Shown here: positions 7,656-11,764 of the stretch, in pieces
Numbering within the stretch: position 1 is the first letter of the stretch
How the letters are laid out: each line of letters opens with the position of its first letter
Source of the DNA: an uncultured Rivibacter sp.
GTDB lineage: Bacteria > Pseudomonadota > Gammaproteobacteria > Burkholderiales > Burkholderiaceae
Direction: 5' to 3'
Assembly: GCA_946481025.1 (NCBI GenBank)
Contig: CAMLNA010000132.1
Span: 1 to 11,764, forward strand
DNA: 11,764 bases
Notes under the pieces: model-generated
The model's input: the letters and a program-made list of their open reading frames with translations, nothing else
Told to the model about the DNA's origin: nothing
Database searches by the model: none
Position numbers and translations under genes: made by a program

Positions 7656-7700
7656 TCGATACCTCTTCCGTTCGGGCTGAGGTATCGAAGCCCTCCGACG
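7656..7700. repeat. Palindromic intergenic repeat, copy A
   Basis: A perfect 10-bp stem, TCGATACCTC (7656-7665) with GAGGTATCGA (7679-7688), encloses a 13-base loop. Its right arm plus flank, 7668-7700, matches 8088-8120 with one mismatch in 33 bases. It starts 29 bases after the thiolase stop and ends 14 bases before the GIY-YIG start. The hairpin could weaken read-through into the next gene, but it has no T-run. Confidence 0.88.
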
Positions 7701-7714
7701 AGAGAAGGCGAACC

Positions 7715-8139
7715 ATGGCGTTCTTTGCCTACATCCTGCGTTGCGGGGACCGTTCGTACTACGTTGGCCACACCGACGACCTCGAACGACGCGTGGCGTC
7801 GCACCAAGCGGGCGAGGTTTCGGGATACACCGCCATGCGTCGCCCGGTCTCGCTCTGCTGGTCGCAGGAGTTCGCCACTCGAGACGAGGCCTTGGCCGCC
7901 GAAATGAGGATCAAGGGCTGGAGCCGAACCAAGAAGGAGGCGTTGATGCGGGGTGACTGGGTGGCAATACAGCGTCATGCGTGGGGGACCAGGCATCCGC
8001 TGCCGAAGCATCTTGCGAAGTCTGCTGCGGGGGCTTCGATACCTCAGCCCGAACGGGAGTTTTCAGTTCGCCATCAGCAAACGACCTCCGTTCGGGCTGA
8101 GGTATCGAAGCCCCCCGACGGATCTCCAAACACCACCTC

Positions 8140-8143
<4 letters not shown>
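7715..8143 (+). CDS. GIY-YIG nuclease-domain protein with repeat-encoded tail
   Basis: The 142-residue protein begins with a compact GIY-YIG domain (residues about 3-85) of the small UPF0213/YhbQ-like kind. The signature tyrosines are Tyr6 (AYILRC) and Tyr16 (SYYVGHTDDLERR). Arg25/Arg26 and Glu63 (AAEMRIKGWSRTKKEALMRGDW) provide the expected catalytic Arg and metal-binding Glu. The cellular role of these single-domain proteins is largely unknown; DNA end or branch cleavage is plausible. The start is ATG 7715 with AAGG just upstream; the frame is open further left, but those codons shadow the thiolase. From about residue 105 to 134 the reading frame runs through the inverted-repeat element at 8029-8115, giving ASIPQPERE and SVRAEVSKPP. 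This tail is probably a read-through of inserted DNA rather than a folded domain. The TGA overlaps the next ATG (ATGA, 8140-8143). Confidence 0.85.
8029..8120. repeat. Palindromic repeat element, copies B and C inverted
   Basis: Copy B (8029-8056, GGGGGCTTCGATACCTCAGC then CCGAACGG) and copy C (8088-8115) are exact 28-bp inverted repeats separated by a 31-base spacer. Together they form an 87-bp REP/REPIN-like element. Copy C continues to 8120 with the same CCGACG flank as copy A, so A and C are direct repeats bracketing the GIY-YIG gene. The element encodes the tail of that gene and ends 19 bases before the dehydrogenase start. Confidence 0.93.
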
Positions 8144-8805
<662 letters not shown>

Positions 8806-8813
8806 CGGTACCG

Positions 8814-9231
8814 ATGACGCCCGAGGAGACGCAGGCCTTCTTCGAGGCCTACCGAGATGCCTTCAACCGCCTCGACGGCGATGCGGTGGCGCAGCTGTGG
8901 CACACGCCCAGCGGCATCGTGCACACGCGTGACGGCGAGGCGCATGCCACGTTGACCCAATGGGTGGAAGAAGCGCCGATGCGGGCCAACCATCGCGCGC
9001 TGTGCGAGCTGTATCGAAGCAACGGCTACCACCGGGCCGACTTCGAGATGGTGGCGCACACGGCGCTGGGCGCAGACGGCGCGTTCGCCAACGTGCGCTG
9101 GACCCTCAGCCGCGCCGACGGCTCCGTGCTGCAGCGTTTTTGCACCGGCTACAACCTGGCCCGCATGCCCCAAGGGCCGCGCGTCGTGCTGTGCACGGCC
9201 TACCAGGAAAACATCAGCGAGATGAAGCAAC

Positions 9232-9245
<14 letters not shown>
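8814..9245 (+). CDS. NTF2/SnoaL-like hypothetical protein
   Basis: The 143-residue protein begins MTPEETQAFFEAYRDAFNRL, an N-terminal helix pattern followed by DGDAVAQLWHTPSGIVHTRDG, which is the usual opening of NTF2-like cone folds (SnoaL/DUF4440-type). The strands AHTALGADGAFANVRWTLSR and FCTGYNLARMPQGPRVVLCTAY continue the curved sheet. No signal peptide or membrane segment is seen. These folds serve as small enzymes (isomerase, hydratase) or ligand binders, and no catalytic set is clear enough here to choose. It starts eight bases after the dehydrogenase stop, and its last 14 bases overlap the next acyl-CoA dehydrogenase, so the three genes are almost certainly one translational unit. 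A role on the same acyl or carbonyl substrate is inferred from position only. Confidence 0.8.
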
Positions 9246-10362
<1,117 letters not shown>

Positions 10363-10372
10363 GGCGCCGTCC

Positions 10373-10378
10373 TACACT
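10373..10378 (+). promoter_or_regulatory. Possible -10 box giving a leaderless mRNA
   Basis: TACACT fits a sigma-70 -10 element and ends six bases before the ATG at 10385, so transcription would start about at the A of the start codon. There is no Shine-Dalgarno sequence. No good -35 is found at the expected distance, which is inside the end of the preceding gene. The call is tentative. Confidence 0.35.
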
Positions 10379-10384
10379 TGCCGC

Positions 10385-11218
10385 ATGGACACCGTGTTGC
10401 GGCATCAGTTCACTGCTCCGTTGCCCTTCGACGAGTTTCGCGTCTGGGCTCAGCAGATGCGCCCCGTGCTCAAGGCGGCGGGCGTCGAGGACGCTTGCCT
10501 GAGCGTCTTGGAGTACGTATGTACCGAGATGCTCAACAACGTGCTCGACCACGCTGGGGCTACCAGGGCGGCAGTGAGCTTCGATTGGAATGATCAGTCG
10601 GTTGCCGTTCGCATTGACGATGATGGGCGCGGCGTTTTTGCCGGCATCCGCAGCTGCCTGGAGTTGGAATCAGACATCGACGCTGCGCTATTGCTCAGCA
10701 AGGGAAAGGTGACTACCGATCCGTCCAGGCACACCGGCGAAGGCATCTTCTTTTCGTCGCGTGCCTGTGAGTGGTTCTGTCTCCAGTCAGGCGGAGTGGG
10801 CGTGTCGGTGTCGTCGGCCGATGCGCCGTGGCTCTTCGAGAGCCCGAATGAAAAAGTTGTTGGCACTCGACTTCGGTTCAAGGTCAGCCGGAGCAATCCG
10901 CGTGCGCTCAAGGAGCTGTTCGACCAGTTCTGTCCTCAGCCGGAATTGCGGTTCACACGAACGCTGGTGAGCGTGGCGTTGCTCGAGCAAGCCGATGGTT
11001 CGCTGGTGTCCAGGTCGCAGGGCAAGCGGCTGGTCATGGGCCTCGAGCGATTTGAGGCCGTCACGTTCGATTTCACCGGGGTCTCGCAGATGCAGCAGGG
11101 ATTCGCCGATGAGGTCTTCCGTGTCTGGCGGGCGGCGCATCCCCGCATCAAGGTCGACGTCGCCCACGCCAACGAGCATGTGCAGCGGGCGCTGGCTCGC
11201 GTCGGTTTCGCCGGCTGA
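10385..11218 (+). CDS. HATPase-domain and DUF4325 (STAS-like) fusion regulator
   Basis: The 277-residue protein joins two modules. Residues about 1-170 form a GHKL ATPase domain like anti-sigma-factor kinases. The N-box is CTEMLNNVLDHAG (46-58) with Glu48 and Asn51/Asn52, the G1 box is IDDDGRG (77-83), and HTGEG (116-120) forms the ATP lid. Residues about 190-275 match DUF4325: VSRSQGKRLVMGLERFEAVTFDF, then QGFADEVFRVW and NEHVQRALARVGF, an STAS-like fold. A serine kinase and a STAS-like partner in one chain suggests a self-contained switch, possibly controlling transcription or a stress response, but the target is unknown. Codon choice is visibly less G/C-biased than in the neighbours, hinting at transfer. 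It starts 22 bp after the acyl-CoA dehydrogenase and is followed by a strong hairpin, so it may be a separate unit. Confidence 0.85.
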   Translation: MDTVLRHQFTAPLPFDEFRVWAQQMRPVLKAAGVEDACLSVLEYVCTEMLNNVLDHAGATRAAVSFDWNDQSVAVRIDDDGRGVFAGIRSCLELESDIDAALLLSKGKVTTDPSRHTGEGIFFSSRACEWFCLQSGGVGVSVSSADAPWLFESPNEKVVGTRLRFKVSRSNPRALKELFDQFCPQPELRFTRTLVSVALLEQADGSLVSRSQGKRLVMGLERFEAVTFDFTGVSQMQQGFADEVFRVWRAAHPRIKVDVAHANEHVQRALARVGFAG

Positions 11219-11223
11219 TTGTT

Positions 11224-11252
11224 GCGAGGCTGCTGCGCCGCAGCAGCCTCGC
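11224..11252. terminator. Strong hairpin after the ATPase/DUF4325 gene
   Basis: GCGAGGCTGCTGC (11224-11236) pairs perfectly with 11240-11252 around a GCC loop, a 13-bp G/C-rich stem starting five bases after the TGA stop. There is no T-run on either side, so it may act as a Rho-assisted terminator or an mRNA 3'-end stabiliser rather than a classical intrinsic terminator. Confidence 0.6.
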
Positions 11253-11350
11253 GCCCGCACATCGCGCAGTTTGTGCGTTGGGCGCGCGCGAAGGGCGGGT
11301 TTTCCGCCTCATGCGCAGCAGGTTGCGCTGTCTACGATCGGTGTGCACTC

Positions 11351-11379
11351 GCAGCCCGGGCTCGATCAGCCGGGGCTGC
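11351..11379. promoter_or_regulatory. Inverted repeat in the TRAP gene leader
   Basis: Twelve-base arms GCAGCCCGGGCT (11351-11362) and AGCCGGGGCTGC (11368-11379) pair with one mismatch around CGATC. The repeat lies 42 bases before the ATG at 11422 and just after a possible -10 (TACGAT, 11333-11338) that lacks a clear -35. It could be an operator for a dimeric regulator or a leader hairpin. Confidence 0.4.
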
Positions 11380-11421
11380 GGGGTCCACAAGCCCAGCGAA
11401 ACCCACACCCCAGGAGACGCC

Positions 11422-11764
11422 ATGAGCACACCGACCCCGCAAGCACGCCGCCGCTTCCTCAAGCGGGCCTCCGCCACCGCGGTGGGCGCCGGCGCGATGG
11501 CCGCACCGATGGTCTCGAACGCGCAGACCACTGCGCTGCGCTTCCAGAGCACCTGGCCGGCCAAGGACATCTTTCATGAGTACGCCAACGACTTCGCCAA
11601 GAAGGTGAACGACATGGCAGGCGGCCGCCTCAAGATCGAAGTGCTGCCTTCCGGCGCGGTGGTGCCGGCCTTCCAGCTGCTGGAGGCGGTGAACAAGGGC
11701 ACGCTCGACGGCGGCCATGGCGTGGTCGCCTACCACTACGGCAAGAACTCGGCGCTCGCGCTGT
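11422..11764 (+). CDS. TRAP transporter solute-binding protein, N-terminal part
   Basis: The first 114 residues of a DctP/TakP-like periplasmic binding protein are present; the window end cuts the rest. A Tat signal is clear: RRRFLKRAS (9-17), a hydrophobic stretch (ATAVGAGAMAAPMV) and a likely cleavage after SNA (residue 34). The mature part opens LRFQSTWPAKDIFHEYANDF, followed by GGRLKIEVLPSGAVVPAFQL and LLEAVNKGTLDGGHGVVAYHYGK. This is the pattern of the TakP/FcbT1 (COG4663) branch, which binds 2-oxo acids, aromatic or other carboxylates for import by a DctQM-type membrane pair. The partner membrane genes would be expected downstream, outside the window. AGGAGA (11412-11417) gives a good ribosome binding site. 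A 203-bp gap with hairpins separates it from the upstream gene, so it probably has its own promoter. The substrate is unknown. Confidence 0.93.
   Translation, partial: MSTPTPQARRRFLKRASATAVGAGAMAAPMVSNAQTTALRFQSTWPAKDIFHEYANDFAKKVNDMAGGRLKIEVLPSGAVVPAFQLLEAVNKGTLDGGHGVVAYHYGKNSALAL

Noticed and set aside
3712..7716. Open minus-strand frame of 1334 codons opposite liuA, can, aceK and the thiolase
   Set aside because: It is a by-product of G/C third-position bias. Its translation is low-complexity (His, Val, Ala, Arg, Leu rich) with no family motif, while the plus strand has four complete recognised enzymes.
7656..8120. CRISPR array or insertion sequence
   Set aside because: There are only three repeat copies in mixed orientation, no regular spacers, no transposase, and no visible target-site duplication.
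11219..11425. Short plus-strand frame in the gap before the TRAP gene
   Set aside because: It begins inside a perfect hairpin with no ribosome binding site and has no recognisable domain.

Overview
The window looks like chromosomal DNA of a high-GC betaproteobacterium, most likely a Comamonadaceae member of the Variovorax/Acidovorax type. The evidence is the very high G+C with strong G/C third-position bias, the gene order liuR / PaaI-type thioesterase / isovaleryl-CoA dehydrogenase / carbonic anhydrase / aceK / thiolase, a Tat-exported TRAP binding protein, and dispersed palindromic intergenic repeats of a kind common in that family. The genus is an inference from protein character, not from a database match.

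Layout. On the minus strand at the left edge lie the start of a lipoprotein with a Pro-Ala repeat (223 to 1, cut by the window) and a metallo-beta-lactamase-fold hydrolase (1478 to 423, TTG start). Divergent from the hydrolase is liuR (1640-2092), a MerR-family regulator. It is followed on the plus strand by a PaaI-type thioesterase (2186), isovaleryl-CoA dehydrogenase liuA (2652), beta-carbonic anhydrase (3904), isocitrate dehydrogenase kinase/phosphatase aceK (4615) and an acetyl-CoA acetyltransferase-type thiolase (6445). A second plus-strand block holds a GIY-YIG nuclease-domain gene (7715) bracketed by palindromic repeats, a short-chain dehydrogenase (8140), an NTF2/SnoaL-like protein (8814) and another acyl-CoA dehydrogenase (9232). 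Next come a fused ATPase/DUF4325 regulatory protein (10385) with weaker codon bias and, after a strong hairpin, a TRAP solute-binding protein (11422, cut by the window end).

How it fits together. A perfect 24-bp palindrome (2157-2180) just upstream of the thioesterase and a near copy (1598-1619) between the hydrolase and liuR are the expected signature of LiuR control over itself, the divergent hydrolase and the leucine/isovalerate genes. A degraded copy may lie before the carbonic anhydrase (3842-3866). The genes suggest a module for acyl-CoA breakdown: LiuA oxidises isovaleryl-CoA, carbonic anhydrase could supply bicarbonate to the downstream biotin carboxylase (not in this window), the thiolase handles acetoacetyl-CoA, and AceK sets the split of acetyl-CoA carbon between the TCA cycle and the glyoxylate bypass.

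The most unusual parts are the repeat-bracketed GIY-YIG gene, whose C-terminal quarter is encoded by the repeat itself, and the single-chain ATPase/DUF4325 fusion. No rRNA, tRNA, CRISPR array or insertion sequence was seen.
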